Below are positions 1 through 8,591 of a stretch of 35,165 bases of DNA, piece after piece. Both the position numbers and the translations under genes were made by a program. Positions within the stretch are counted from its first letter, which is position 1; each line of letters opens with the position of its first letter. This DNA is from Christensenella sp. UBA7703 (GTDB lineage: Bacteria; Bacillota; Clostridia; Christensenellales; CAG-138), in assembly GCA_002482505.1 (NCBI GenBank), contig DLGD01000003.1, positions 1 through 35,165 on the forward strand, read 5' to 3'. The notes under the pieces are model-generated. The model was not told the DNA's origin and searched no databases. It was given only the letters and a program-made list of their open reading frames with translations.

Positions 1-365
1 GCGTCCGTTTGCGGGTGCCCCACGGGCAATTGCGAGCCCGTGATCACCACAGGTTTGTTGACGTTTTGCAGCATGAAGGAGAGCATGCTCGCGGTATACG
101 CCATCGTGTCCGTGCCGTGCAAAATCACGATACCGTCATAGTCCGCAAGGCAGGAAAACACCGCGCCCGCGATGAGCCTCCACTCCTCCGGCTGAATATT
201 GGAACTATCGAGATTGAGGATCGTGCGGGTTTCGATCTCGCCGAGTTTTTTTGCTTCCGGCGCATAGGTGAGGATATCGTCCGCGCTCAGCGTCGGAATC
301 AGCCCCTCCGCCGTCTGCGTGCAGGCAATCGTTCCGCCCGTGGACAGAATCATCAGTTTTTTCAT
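1..365 (-). CDS. ansA: L-asparaginase, type I (partial, runs off the left edge)
   Basis: Hydrolyses L-asparagine to aspartate and ammonia. Only the first 121 codons are present; the rest lies left of the window. The N-terminus reads MKKLMILSTGGTIACT, the asparaginase signature holding the first catalytic Thr. Around residues 87-100 is HGTDTMAYTASML, the second signature with the catalytic Thr-Asp pair, followed by PVVITGSQLPVG. No signal peptide is visible, so it is probably the cytoplasmic type I enzyme. The ATG at 363-365 has AGGAG a few bases upstream. It is divergent from the degV gene. A Glu-tRNA(Gln) amidotransferase GatD-like member of the same superfamily is less likely, because no N-terminal extension is seen. 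Confidence 0.9.
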   Translation of the reverse strand, partial: MKKLMILSTGGTIACTQTAEGLIPTLSADDILTYAPEAKKLGEIETRTILNLDSSNIQPEEWRLIAGAVFSCLADYDGIVILHGTDTMAYTASMLSFMLQNVNKPVVITGSQLPVGHPQTD

Positions 366-682
366 ATTTGCTCCTATATGAAAACAGGATTTGACCTTGA
401 CAGATCCGCGCAATCACACCGCGGTAAACTAAAAGTAACATATGGCGTTGCGCTTTGCCAGAGAGCGGCAAGAATATAGGATTTTCCACATGCGTTCGGA
501 TTTTTTCGTGAGATGTTGGCTACAAAAGTAGAATCACATTTGCATTCTATTTGTAATTGGCGTTTTTTCCTGTATAATATGTACTTGAACTAATTTCTTT
601 TTATCAATTACTTCATATGTGCGCTATCGGCGTAACATCCAATTTCCCCGCCCAATCGGGTCAAACAACAAGCAAGGAGAAC
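366..682. other. Divergent intergenic region between asparaginase and degV
   Basis: A 317-base gap with no credible gene. It holds the asparaginase ribosome binding site at the left and the degV promoter at 551-578. I could not assign a promoter for the asparaginase gene. Reading frames that cross here lack ribosome binding sites and are not conserved-looking. Confidence 0.6.
551..578 (+). promoter_or_regulatory. Promoter for degV
   Basis: A -35 box TTGTAA at 551-556 and a -10 box TATAAT at 573-578 are separated by 16 bp. This implies a leader of about 100 nt before the degV start. Confidence 0.6.
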
Positions 683-1528
683 ATGATGGAACGAATTTGC
701 ATAGCGGCCGACAGCACCTTTGACATGACGCTCGAAATGGTGCAACAGTATGGCATCGAAATCAGCGCATCCTATGTCCGTATGGACGACACGGATTATC
801 TCGATTATCCCGATCTGAAACAGAGCGATCTGTTTGATTATTTTCGCCGGACGAAAAAGCTGCCGCAAACCGCGGCGGCAAACCCCAACGATTATGAAAC
901 TCTGTTTCGGCAGTGCCTCGAAAACCATGACGCGGTGATCTTCATCGCCAAGAGTTCCGGCATGTCAAGCTGTTATGCAAACGCGCTAGCCGCGGCGAAC
1001 GACATGGAAAACGTATACGTGATCGATTCGCTTTCGATTTCCAGCGGCAGTTCTCTGCTCGCGATGGAGGCGGTTCGCCTGAAGGACACGATGCCGGTCA
1101 AAGACCTCGTTGCGCATTTGGTTTCCTATCGTGATAAGATCGTCGGCAGTTTCATCATCGAGACGCTTGAATATCTGCATGAGGGCGGACGCTGCTCCAC
1201 CTTGGCTTACCTCGGCGCAAGCGCGCTTCAGATTCGCCAGAGCATCAACATCCGCGACGGCAAACTGGTCGTCGGCAAAAAATATATGGGCACCTATAAG
1301 CGCGCGCTGAAGGAGTTCATCGAAACCACGCTCGCCCAACACGAGCAGATGGATTCGGAAGTCGTCATGATTTCACACACGATTCAGGACGAAGCGCTGC
1401 TCAATAGCCTGATAGCGCAGATTGAATCGCTCCACTATTTCAAGAAGATCATCCCGCTCTCCGTCTGCGCGGCGGTTGCCTGCCACGGCGGGCCGAATGC
1501 GTTCGGGCTGTTCTTTGTGCAAAAATAA
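683..1528 (+). CDS. DegV family fatty-acid-binding protein
   Basis: DegV proteins bind a long-chain fatty acid between two alpha/beta domains; many act as FakB-type partners that present fatty acids to a kinase. The sequence has the family start (ERICIAADSTFDMT), the SSGMSSCY segment near residues 90-100 and the IETLEYLHEGGRCS motif near residues 155-170. Its length of about 281 aa fits the family. The frame opens earlier at 617, but AAGGAG at 674-679 points to ATG 683 or 686 (MMER). The thioesterase gene follows after 14 nt, so the two are probably cotranscribed and both concern acyl groups. No FakA kinase gene is in the window. Confidence 0.9.
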   Translation: MMERICIAADSTFDMTLEMVQQYGIEISASYVRMDDTDYLDYPDLKQSDLFDYFRRTKKLPQTAAANPNDYETLFRQCLENHDAVIFIAKSSGMSSCYANALAAANDMENVYVIDSLSISSGSSLLAMEAVRLKDTMPVKDLVAHLVSYRDKIVGSFIIETLEYLHEGGRCSTLAYLGASALQIRQSINIRDGKLVVGKKYMGTYKRALKEFIETTLAQHEQMDSEVVMISHTIQDEALLNSLIAQIESLHYFKKIIPLSVCAAVACHGGPNAFGLFFVQK

Positions 1529-1542
1529 GAGAATCGATTCGA

Positions 1543-2055
1543 ATGAAGAAACACATCGTCAAAAAGCACAACGTAGGCAGAGGCTGTTTTGTCTGCGGTG
1601 TCAAGAACCCGTTTGGCCTGCATACCGACTTTTTTGAGTTGGAGGACGGCACCCTCGTCGCCAAAGTGACCCCCAGCGAACACCACCAGAGCTACCCCGG
1701 ACGTCTGCACGGCGGCGTGAGCGCGGCGCTGCTGGACGAGACCATCGGCAGGGCGATCAATGTGCTCGAGCCGGACACCTGGGCGGTCACGGTTGAAATC
1801 AACACCCGCTACAAAAAACCGGTGCCGTACGGGGTCGAGATTACCGTTACCGGACGCATCGTAGAAAACAGCCGCAGGATATTCACCGGAGAGGGCGCAA
1901 TCCTGCTGCCGAGCGGCGAAGTCGCCGTCACCGCAACGGCTAAATATATGAAGCTCAAGCTCAGCGACATTGCGGATTTTGAGGCAAACGGCGAAAGCTG
2001 GCAATGCTACCCCTACGAAACCGATCCGGACGAAATCGACCTGCCGGAAGTGTAA
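1543..2055 (+). CDS. PaaI-like hot-dog fold thioesterase
   Basis: A predicted acyl-CoA or acyl-ACP thioesterase of 170 aa. It shows the hot-dog hallmark HGGVSAALLDETIGRA (about residues 65-80), in which His-Gly-Gly opens the central helix and Asp/Glu activates water. An N-terminal CFVCGVKNPFGL segment is typical of the subgroup with a conserved Cys pair. It starts 14 nt after degV, with only a weak purine stretch as ribosome binding site, so translation may be coupled to degV. The substrate cannot be deduced. Confidence 0.85.
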   Translation: MKKHIVKKHNVGRGCFVCGVKNPFGLHTDFFELEDGTLVAKVTPSEHHQSYPGRLHGGVSAALLDETIGRAINVLEPDTWAVTVEINTRYKKPVPYGVEITVTGRIVENSRRIFTGEGAILLPSGEVAVTATAKYMKLKLSDIADFEANGESWQCYPYETDPDEIDLPEV

Positions 2056-2266
2056 GCAATATCGAGTCAAGACCACATTAGTTTTTTCATTCATTGGTGC
2101 TACAATCGTCCCAAGACGCACTTTCAGGGCGTTAGGTTGCTGTTTTGTGTTCAATTGCTCACCTTGCATTTGAAAGGTGTTTTCTTCGGTATATACTCTG
2201 TCGGAAGCCACATATTAGGGATATCATTGATCACGCCCTGTTGTCTGAATGGATTGAAAACACGTC

Positions 2267-2301
2267 AAAACCCTGCGTACAAGAAATTTACGCCGGGTTT
2301 T
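2267..2301 (+). terminator. Hairpin terminator upstream of the zinc-ribbon operon
   Basis: AAAACCC (2267-2273) pairs with GGGTTTT (2295-2301), and inside it GCGT pairs with ACGC. The loop is 11 nt and the stem ends in TTTT, then CCTTTA. It probably ends the degV-thioesterase transcript, although it lies about 210 nt after the stop. Confidence 0.6.
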
Positions 2302-2312
2302 CCTTTATCATA

Positions 2313-2341
2313 TTGCGCTGGTATGCTGCTTGCCGTATACT
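2313..2341 (+). promoter_or_regulatory. Promoter for the two zinc-ribbon membrane proteins
   Basis: A -35 box TTGCGC at 2313-2318, a 17-bp spacer and a -10 box TATACT at 2336-2341. It lies directly after the terminator and about 50 nt before the first start codon. Confidence 0.65.
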
Positions 2342-2393
2342 GAATTCAACGGCGGTCCAATTATTCCGCCGTAACAAAACAGGAGGGTTTCAC

Positions 2394-2792
2394 ATGGCAT
2401 TTTGCGAGAACTGCGGCAAACCAGTCTATCGGCTCGATAAAACATGTGCCAATTGCGGCACTCCTGTCACACAGGATGGCCAAAGCGCACAAAGTGACTC
2501 GCAGCCTGCCATGCGTCTGCAAAATGACTATTCCCAGAGCTCTCCGTATACCGTTTTGAGTACTTGGGGCTTTGTCGGCTCTCTGCTGCTGATGGCGATT
2601 CCGCTTGTCGGATTCATCATCACGATTGTTTGGGCTTCCGGCGGCGCCTATAACCTCAACCGTCGCAATCTTGCGCGCGGATACCTGCTGCTGATGGGCA
2701 TCGGCATAGGAATCTATCTGGTGTTGATCGCCATCATCATTGCAACCGGCGGTTCGTCTTATCTGCTCGACTACATGAATCAGTCGTTCTGA
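2394..2792 (+). CDS. Small zinc-ribbon membrane protein
   Basis: A 132-aa protein of unknown function. An N-terminal zinc ribbon has two CxxC pairs (CENC at residues 4-7 and CANC near 19-22). A polar Gln/Ser-rich linker follows, then two hydrophobic segments (about residues 58-80 and 95-118) likely to span the membrane. ATG 2394 is chosen over the frame's earlier opening because AGGAGG at 2381-2386 sits 7 nt upstream. It is followed after 47 nt by a second gene of the same architecture, so they probably form an operon. The DNA- or protein-binding role of the ribbon is unknown. Confidence 0.8.
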   Translation: MAFCENCGKPVYRLDKTCANCGTPVTQDGQSAQSDSQPAMRLQNDYSQSSPYTVLSTWGFVGSLLLMAIPLVGFIITIVWASGGAYNLNRRNLARGYLLLMGIGIGIYLVLIAIIIATGGSSYLLDYMNQSF

Positions 2793-2839
2793 TAACAGCC
2801 GCACAAAACCAATATATTTTAAACTGGAGGAATCATCGT

Positions 2840-3253
2840 ATGGCATACTGTTCCAAATGCGGCTCTCAGCTCAACGAGGGCGACAAGGCCTGTGGCAATT
2901 GCGGCGAACCGGTACCCGGCGCATCTCGCAGCACCGGTAATTCCAGCTCCAACGAGATGTGGATGGGTATTCTGTCCTATCTTGGCGTACTCGCGCTGAT
3001 TCCGTATCTTGTGAAGGATCAAACCCCGTTTGTGCACGCACATGCGGTGCGCGGCATCAACCTGTTGCTGCTGGAAGTCATCGTCTGGGTTGCCGTTGGC
3101 GTGTTCTCCTGGGTCCCGGTGTTGAATGACATTCTCAGCACGCTTGCCGGGCTTGCGAGCTTTGTGCTCTCCCTCATCGGGATTATCAACGTCGCAAACA
3201 AAGAGGACAAAGACCTGCCGTTTATTGGCACGATTCGCTTGATCAAAGACTGA
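2840..3253 (+). CDS. Zinc-ribbon membrane protein (DUF4870-like)
   Basis: A 137-aa protein. It starts with a zinc ribbon (CSKC at residues 4-7, CGNC near 18-21) followed by a Ser/Asn linker and a hydrophobic C-terminal half. That half contains FVHAHAVRGINLLL, a pattern seen in the DUF4870/Tic20-like membrane family, and ends GTIRLIKD. GGAGG lies just upstream of ATG 2840. The pairing with the previous gene suggests the two products act together, perhaps as a hetero-oligomer, but no partner or substrate can be inferred. Confidence 0.8.
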   Translation: MAYCSKCGSQLNEGDKACGNCGEPVPGASRSTGNSSSNEMWMGILSYLGVLALIPYLVKDQTPFVHAHAVRGINLLLLEVIVWVAVGVFSWVPVLNDILSTLAGLASFVLSLIGIINVANKEDKDLPFIGTIRLIKD

Positions 3254-3278
3254 TCCTGCACCCAAAAACGATTGAAAC

Positions 3279-3317
3279 AAGGGTTTGAGTGCGGCAAAAC
3301 CGCAATCTCAAACCCTT
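3279..3317 (+). terminator. Hairpin after the zinc-ribbon operon
   Basis: A perfect 11-bp outer stem, AAGGGTTTGAG (3279-3289) with CTCAAACCCTT (3307-3317). Inside, TGCGG pairs with CCGCA around a CAAAA loop. The trailing U-tract is poor (TCCCTATTT). It ends 29 nt before the amidohydrolase start, so it may act as a partial terminator or attenuator. Confidence 0.6.
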
Positions 3318-3345
3318 TCCCTATTTCACGATAAGGCTTCGATAC

Positions 3346-4905
3346 ATGGAACTCATCATACACAATTGCACGATTTATGACGGAACCGGCACGCCGCCGT
3401 TTGTGGGGAGCGTTGGTTTTGAGAACGGAAAGATGCGTGTGTTTCGTTCTGCCGAAACACCGCAGGCCAAGCAAATAATCGAAGCGGATGGGCTTGCGCT
3501 CGTACCAGGCTTCATCGACGCGCATTCGCACGGAGATCTGAACATGCTGAGCGCCTATGCAACCGCAAGCAAACTCAGCCAAGGCATCACGACCCAGATC
3601 GCCGGGCAATGCGGGGTTTCGCTCTTTCCAGCAGGCGGTGTTGGCGGCACGCAGTTTTCGCGCTTCGTCTCTGGAATTGCGCCCTATCCCGACCTGCCGG
3701 ATGATTTGACGAAGCTTTTGAGTGCCTCCAGCTTTTCCCGCTGGCTGGAGGAGATTCAAAACCCGATCCATACGCGGTGTTTCGTCGGTCATGGAACGCT
3801 CCGCCTCTGGGCAATGGGCTATGAAAATCGCAAACCCGATGCGGGCGAGTTGGAGAACATGAAGCAAATACTCCGCCGCTGTATTCGAGAGGGCGCGCTG
3901 GGGCTCTCCACCGGGCAGGTCTATGCGCCCAGCTGCTATGCGCAGAACGACGAGATTCTCGCGCTGTTGCGCGTTTTGCACGAAGAAGGCGGCATCTATG
4001 CCAATCATCCGCGCAACGAAGGAAACACCGTCATCGAAGCGCGCGTGGAGAGCATGCGTCTGGCGCAGGAGGCAGATGTCCCGCTCTGCGTTTCGCACCT
4101 CAAGGCGGCGGGCAGGCAAAACTGGGGTAAGCCTCACGAGATGCTGGCCGGGCTTGACCGTGCGGTAGAAAAGGGGCTTCGCGCCATGATTGACTGCTAC
4201 CCATATACGGCGGGCTGTACGTCGCTGAACGTATCCATTCCCCCGCGCTATTTTGCAAAAGGCATGCGCGGCATCATCGAAGCGCTGGAAAACCCGCAGG
4301 AACGTGAGAGTATCCGCGAGGAAATGAGCCGCATCAGCGATTATGACAACTATGTCTTCAACAGCGGCGGTTTTTCCGGCGTATATGTCTCCAGTTGCCC
4401 GATCGACCACCGCGCAGAAGGCATGATGATTTCGGAATATGCCGAGCAAACCGGAATGGACCCGTTTGACGCGTTTTGTGATATACTAATTCGAAACAAT
4501 GGTTTAGGCTTGGGTATCTATTTTCACATGAGTGAAAGCGATGTCGTCGAAATACTGACCCAGCCGCTCTGTGTTCTCGGCACGGACGGACTCATCGGCA
4601 GACCCGGCGAAAACCCGCATCCCCGCGCCTTTGGCAGCACCGCGCGCGCCTATGACCTGTTGGTACGGCAAAAAAAGCTACTCTCACCGGAAGCGATGAT
4701 TCATAAGATGAGCGGTCAGGCTGCGTCATTCTTGGGATTATCACAAAAAGGACGCATCGCGGACGGTATGGATGCCGATGCACTGTTGATCGATTTGGAG
4801 CAATTTCGGGATACGGCAACGTATCAAAGCGGAGCCGCGCGCACACAAGGTATCCTCAAAACATTCATCGGCGGACGCGAAATCGCGCTGGAGCAAGAAA
4901 TATAG
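3346..4905 (+). CDS. N-acyl-D-amino-acid deacylase family amidohydrolase
   Basis: A metal-dependent amidohydrolase of 519 aa that would release D-amino acids (or related amines) from N-acyl derivatives. It has the amidohydrolase metal motif in PGFIDAHSHGDLN (about residues 56-68). The D-aminoacylase Cys ligand region AGQCGVSLFP follows (about 85-95). Then come YANHPRNEG and VSHLKAAG with His ligands, the catalytic Asp in VLGTDGLIGRPGENPHPRAFG, and a C-terminal composite beta-domain (GRIADGMDADALLID). ATG 3346 gives the family-typical start MELIIHNCTIYDGTG; an earlier in-frame GTG at 3289 lies inside the preceding hairpin. The PfkB kinase gene follows after 36 nt. Exact substrate is unknown. 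Confidence 0.85.
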   Translation: MELIIHNCTIYDGTGTPPFVGSVGFENGKMRVFRSAETPQAKQIIEADGLALVPGFIDAHSHGDLNMLSAYATASKLSQGITTQIAGQCGVSLFPAGGVGGTQFSRFVSGIAPYPDLPDDLTKLLSASSFSRWLEEIQNPIHTRCFVGHGTLRLWAMGYENRKPDAGELENMKQILRRCIREGALGLSTGQVYAPSCYAQNDEILALLRVLHEEGGIYANHPRNEGNTVIEARVESMRLAQEADVPLCVSHLKAAGRQNWGKPHEMLAGLDRAVEKGLRAMIDCYPYTAGCTSLNVSIPPRYFAKGMRGIIEALENPQERESIREEMSRISDYDNYVFNSGGFSGVYVSSCPIDHRAEGMMISEYAEQTGMDPFDAFCDILIRNNGLGLGIYFHMSESDVVEILTQPLCVLGTDGLIGRPGENPHPRAFGSTARAYDLLVRQKKLLSPEAMIHKMSGQAASFLGLSQKGRIADGMDADALLIDLEQFRDTATYQSGAARTQGILKTFIGGREIALEQEI

Positions 4906-4941
4906 CGGAATCCCCCGCTTGTAACTACGGAGGAATGACCC

Positions 4942-5799
4942 ATGGAAACCATCTATATCGTCGGCGGCGCTGCCATCGACATCACTGGAAAACCGGACAG
5001 CATCTGCCGTGAACGCGACAGTAACCTTGGGCGCGTTGGCATCCGCGTCGGCGGAGTAGGCCATAATATCGCAAAGCGGCTCGCCGCTCTCGGCTATCAG
5101 GCCGAACTCGTCACCGCCATCGGTTCCGGTTTTCACGCGGGCATGGTACGCGAAAGCTGCCGCAAGGCAAACGTTTCGCTCGCGCACACGTTTGTTGGTA
5201 CGGAGCACACCGGCACCTATATCGGCATTTTTGACGAGGACGGCGATATGCTCGTCGGAATCAGCGATATGTCCGTGCTGGATCATCTCACGCCGGATTA
5301 TCTATCGACGCTGCTGCCGCAGATCAACGCCGCAAGGATGTGCGTCATCGACGGGAATCTCTCGCCGGAATCCCTGACCTATCTTTGCGAAAACGTGGCT
5401 GCTCCTCTGTTTTACGATCCTGTGAGCTGCTCCAAAGCAAAGCGCATCGGCGGAAGCATCGGCAAATGCTACGCCATCAAACCAAACCGCTTTGAGGCAG
5501 GTTTCCTCTCCGGCAAGTCGTGCGACACGCTGCGCGGCATCTATCGCGCATCCGATTGGTTCTTGGAGCAAGGCGTGAAGCGCGTGTTCATCGACCTCGT
5601 CGAAGAAGGCGTATTCTGGGCGGATGCGGGAGGCTGCGGCGTTGTGCCCGCTATCGCGCATGCTGTGGTCGATACCGCCGGCGCGGGAGACGCGATGGGC
5701 GCCGCGATGATCCACGGCTGCGTGCAGGGGCTCTCTACCGAAGAATGCGCCCGCCTTGGCGCAGAAGCCAGCGCAGAGGTCTCTAAGCAGGAGAAGTAA
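4942..5799 (+). CDS. PfkB-family sugar kinase, pseudouridine kinase-like
   Basis: An ATP-dependent ribokinase-fold kinase of 285 aa. The N-terminal pattern IVGGAAIDITG, then RDSNLGRV and GGVGHNIAKRLAALG, resembles PsuK-type pseudouridine kinases. The C-terminal DTAGAGDAMGAAMIHG is the PfkB signature 2 with catalytic Asp and anion hole. KPNRFEAGFLSG in the middle is the usual pre-ATP-site motif. AGGAGG-like sequence precedes ATG 4942. No psuG glycosidase is next to it, so pseudouridine is a family-based guess; the partner here is the amidohydrolase 36 nt upstream. Confidence 0.8.
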   Translation: METIYIVGGAAIDITGKPDSICRERDSNLGRVGIRVGGVGHNIAKRLAALGYQAELVTAIGSGFHAGMVRESCRKANVSLAHTFVGTEHTGTYIGIFDEDGDMLVGISDMSVLDHLTPDYLSTLLPQINAARMCVIDGNLSPESLTYLCENVAAPLFYDPVSCSKAKRIGGSIGKCYAIKPNRFEAGFLSGKSCDTLRGIYRASDWFLEQGVKRVFIDLVEEGVFWADAGGCGVVPAIAHAVVDTAGAGDAMGAAMIHGCVQGLSTEECARLGAEASAEVSKQEK

Positions 5800-5828
5800 T
5801 CGCAGATAGCGTCATTGCATTATAAAAC

Positions 5829-5857
5829 AGAAGCAGGATTTCTCCTGCTTCTCTTTT
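5829..5857. terminator. Bidirectional terminator between the kinase and glgP
   Basis: A perfect 10-bp stem, AGAAGCAGGA (5829-5838) with TCCTGCTTCT (5843-5852), and a 4-nt loop. It is followed by CTTTT on the plus strand. It separates convergent genes. Confidence 0.85.
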
Positions 5858-5875
5858 ATACTTCACTTATTATGC

Positions 5876-8245
5876 TTAGAACAGCTTCGTACTCTCCAAC
5901 GGAGGCAGCGGCTGAATATGCCAAATATCGTTTGCGTATTCACGAATCGTGCGGTCGGAACTAAACTTTGCACTGCTGGCAACGTTCATCAAACACTTTC
6001 TGCCAAACGCGATCCGGTCGCGATATTCGCAGTTGACATCCTCACGTCTCTGGCAGAACGTCATCATCTCTTGCAGCACAAAATACTGATCCGGCTTTGA
6101 CCAGTCGTTGCCAAAGAGCAGCGAACGGTGCAGGTCGGCAAACGCGCCGCTGTTGTCGTCACTGAGCGTACCGTCGATGAGCGAATCCACCACACGGCGC
6201 ACGCGCGGTTCATAGTCATAAATCGCCTTCGGGTTGTAGTGCGGTTTGAGCTCATTGAGCTCCTTCACGCTCGCGCCGAAAATATAGTTGTTCTCCAACC
6301 CCGCCTGTTCAACAATTTCCACGTTTGCGCCGTCAAATGTACCGAGCGTCACCGCACCGTTGAGCATGAGCTTCATGTTGCCCGTGCCGCTGGCCTCTGT
6401 ACCCGCAGGCGAAATCTGTTCGGAAACATCCGCGGCGGGAATGATGTGCTCAGCATAGGAGCAGTTGTAGTTTTGCACGAATACCACGCGCATCTTATCC
6501 GCCATCTCGGGATCGGAGTTGATCATCTTGCCCAGTTCGTTGATGTACTTGATGACCGCTTTTGCGCGGATATAACCGGGCGCAGCTTTCGCGCCGAAGA
6601 GATAGGCGGTCGGCGTGAACTCTTTGATTCGCCCGTCCTTGATGCCGAAGTAAGTATCCAGAATGCCAAACGCATTGAGCAGCTGGCGCTTGTACTCATG
6701 CATGCGCTTGACCTGCACGTCGAAAATGAAATCCGGCGGCAGATAGACGCCCTCTCGCTCCTGAATCAGGTGACTGAGCTGTTCTTTTTTGAGGCGCTTG
6801 ACCTCATTGAACTGCTCCACGTCCTGATCGGACAGGTGTTCCTTGAGTTTGCCAATCAATTCCAGATCGGAGAGATACCCTTTGCCGATGCGGGAATCCA
6901 GATAGTCGCATAGCTCCGGGTTGCAAAGACCGAGCCAGCGGCGCTGGGTAATGCCGTTGGTCTTGTTTTGAAATTTCTCCGGGAACGCGGCGTACCATTC
7001 TTTGAGCACGTCATTTTTCAGGATTTCGGTGTGCAGCGCGGCCACGCCGTTGACATAGCGCGAGCAATACACCGCAAGGTTCGCCATGTGAATGAGCTTG
7101 CCCTGGATGATTGACATGCGCGAGCAATCGAACTTGCGCGCCATGAGTTCGCCGCAGAGCTTCGCGTTAATCTGGTAGACAATGTCAAACACTTCCGGCA
7201 ACACGGACTTAAAGAGATTGACATCCCATTTCTCCAGCGCCTCCGCCATGACGGTGTGGTTGGTGTAGGAAAACGTCTTTGCCGCGATGTCAAACGCGCG
7301 GTCAAACGGAATTCCCTCTTTCATGAGCAGGCGGATGAGTTCCGGAATGCTCACGGTCGGGTGTGTGTCGTTGAGCTGAATCGCCACATGCTCGGCAAAG
7401 CTGTCGATCGGGCGGTTTTCGCGCTTAAAGCGGAAAAGGATATCCTGCAGGCTCGCGCTGGAGAGGAAATACTGCTGTTTGAGTCGGAGCTTCTTTCCCG
7501 CCTCGGTCGAGTCGTTGGGATACAGCACGCGGGTAATGTCCTCCACCGCGTTCTTTTCCAGCACCGCGAGGGAGTATTCCTGATCGTTGAATAATTTGAA
7601 ATCAAAATCCGAAACCGCTTCGCTCTGCCAGAGGCGGAGGGTTCCGATGTTGTCGGTGTTGTAGCCGAGAATTGGCATATCGTATGCCACGGCGCGCACG
7701 GTCATGTCCGCAAAGTGCACAAGCATCTCGTGCGTGTCCCGTCTGCGGCTCCAGGGGTCGCCAAAGCGCTGCCAATCGTCCGCACTCTCTACCTGAAACC
7801 CGTCGGTAAAGGACTGCTTGAACAGACCGTATTTATAGCGGATTCCATAGCCATCCAGCGGGAGATTTTCGGAAGCAGCAGAGTCAAGGAAGCATGCCGC
7901 GAGACGGCCAAGGCCACCGTTGCCAAGCGCCGCGTCCTCGATATCTTCGAATATCGCGATATCCAGCCCGCGAGACTCAAACTCACGCTTCACTTCGCCA
8001 AGTATACCAAGTACAAACAGGTTGTTGTATACGGTTCTGCCGACAAGGTATTCCGCGCTGAAATAGTACGCTTCGCGCGTGCGCTCATGCGCATGGCGGC
8101 TCTCGTACCAGTTTTCCGCAATTGCGGCCATCACTACGCCGGATAATGCATCATGCAGCTGCGCGGTCGTTGCGTCCAGAAACGACACCTGATGATTCTG
8201 CTTGAGCGCAAGCTCTATGCTCTCCATGATGTGATCAATTTTCAC
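5876..8245 (-). CDS. glgP: Glycogen/starch/maltodextrin phosphorylase
   Basis: Phosphorolysis of alpha-1,4-glucan to glucose-1-phosphate in the cytoplasm, using PLP. The 789-aa product carries GGLGRLAACFLDS and YGIRYKYGLF near the N-terminus, and RMHEYKRQLLN in the second half. The PLP site EASGTGNMKLMLNG puts the Schiff-base Lys at residue 625. The frame extends to an ATG at 8335, but AGAGAGG lies 9 nt upstream of GTG 8245 (VKIDHIMESIE), which I take as the start. It stands alone: no glgB, glgC or 4-alpha-glucanotransferase is nearby. A hairpin terminator lies at each end of its transcription unit. Confidence 0.93.
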   Translation of the reverse strand: MKIDHIMESIELALKQNHQVSFLDATTAQLHDALSGVVMAAIAENWYESRHAHERTREAYYFSAEYLVGRTVYNNLFVLGILGEVKREFESRGLDIAIFEDIEDAALGNGGLGRLAACFLDSAASENLPLDGYGIRYKYGLFKQSFTDGFQVESADDWQRFGDPWSRRRDTHEMLVHFADMTVRAVAYDMPILGYNTDNIGTLRLWQSEAVSDFDFKLFNDQEYSLAVLEKNAVEDITRVLYPNDSTEAGKKLRLKQQYFLSSASLQDILFRFKRENRPIDSFAEHVAIQLNDTHPTVSIPELIRLLMKEGIPFDRAFDIAAKTFSYTNHTVMAEALEKWDVNLFKSVLPEVFDIVYQINAKLCGELMARKFDCSRMSIIQGKLIHMANLAVYCSRYVNGVAALHTEILKNDVLKEWYAAFPEKFQNKTNGITQRRWLGLCNPELCDYLDSRIGKGYLSDLELIGKLKEHLSDQDVEQFNEVKRLKKEQLSHLIQEREGVYLPPDFIFDVQVKRMHEYKRQLLNAFGILDTYFGIKDGRIKEFTPTAYLFGAKAAPGYIRAKAVIKYINELGKMINSDPEMADKMRVVFVQNYNCSYAEHIIPAADVSEQISPAGTEASGTGNMKLMLNGAVTLGTFDGANVEIVEQAGLENNYIFGASVKELNELKPHYNPKAIYDYEPRVRRVVDSLIDGTLSDDNSGAFADLHRSLLFGNDWSKPDQYFVLQEMMTFCQRREDVNCEYRDRIAFGRKCLMNVASSAKFSSDRTIREYANDIWHIQPLPPLESTKLF

Positions 8246-8458
8246 TGAATATAACCTCTCTTTTTTGCATCGCGTCCTAGTATAGCACACTTTATTTCGG
8301 ATGAAAAGACGCGCTCCGTCTCGTGCATCACTCAAAAACCGCCTAATTACGGGCTTTTTCCCGGTAATTTACCGGAAACCGCCGCGATACACCCCATTGC
8401 GCGTGGTTTTTCGCATGTTAAGTGCAATATTAAGCTTTTCAGCACGATCCACTCTGGT

Positions 8459-8464
8459 ATTATA
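8459..8464 (-). promoter_or_regulatory. Candidate -10 box for glgP
   Basis: A perfect TATAAT on the minus strand, about 210 nt upstream of the glgP start. No clear TTGACA-like box is found at 16-18 bp, so it may need an activator or may not be used. Confidence 0.35.
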
Positions 8465-8533
8465 TCCGAAATTATTGTACTGTAGTACATATTTATTTCG
8501 CATAACAGCTATTTTTGCTTCGAAACTGCGCAA

Positions 8534-8560
8534 AAAAACGTGGAAACATTCCACGTTTTT
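8534..8560. terminator. Terminator after the peptidase lipoprotein gene
   Basis: AAAAACGTGGAA (8534-8545) pairs perfectly with TTCCACGTTTTT (8549-8560) around a 3-nt loop. With A- and T-tracts on both sides it works in either direction. It lies 32 nt after the stop of the minus-strand peptidase gene. Confidence 0.85.
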
Positions 8561-8591
8561 GTGTTTTGTTCTGCGCTGATACGAAATCGCC

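Larger units (their letters stand above)
2056..2393 (+). other. Intergenic region before the zinc-ribbon genes
   Basis: A 338-base gap. It holds a terminator-like hairpin (2267-2301) and the promoter of the next operon (2313-2341). The part at 2056-2260 has no recognisable gene or RNA family. Confidence 0.6.
8246..8591 (-). other. Region upstream of glgP
   Basis: A 346-base gap with no gene. It holds a minus-strand TATAAT (8459-8464) in an AT-rich stretch as likely glgP -10, with no good -35, and the terminator of the peptidase gene (8534-8560). An imperfect inverted repeat ATTACGGG...CCCGGTAAT near 8345-8368 could be regulatory. Confidence 0.5.

Noticed and set aside
1532..1541. GAATCGATTC palindrome between degV and the thioesterase gene
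   Set aside because: A 10-bp palindrome in a 14-nt gap inside an operon is short enough to be chance, and no promoter is near.
3289..3345. Upstream GTG start for the amidohydrolase
   Set aside because: It lies inside a perfect hairpin, has no ribosome binding site and would add 19 residues before the family-typical start.
5876..8245. Glycogen metabolism operon
   Set aside because: glgP is alone between two terminators; no other glycogen gene is present.
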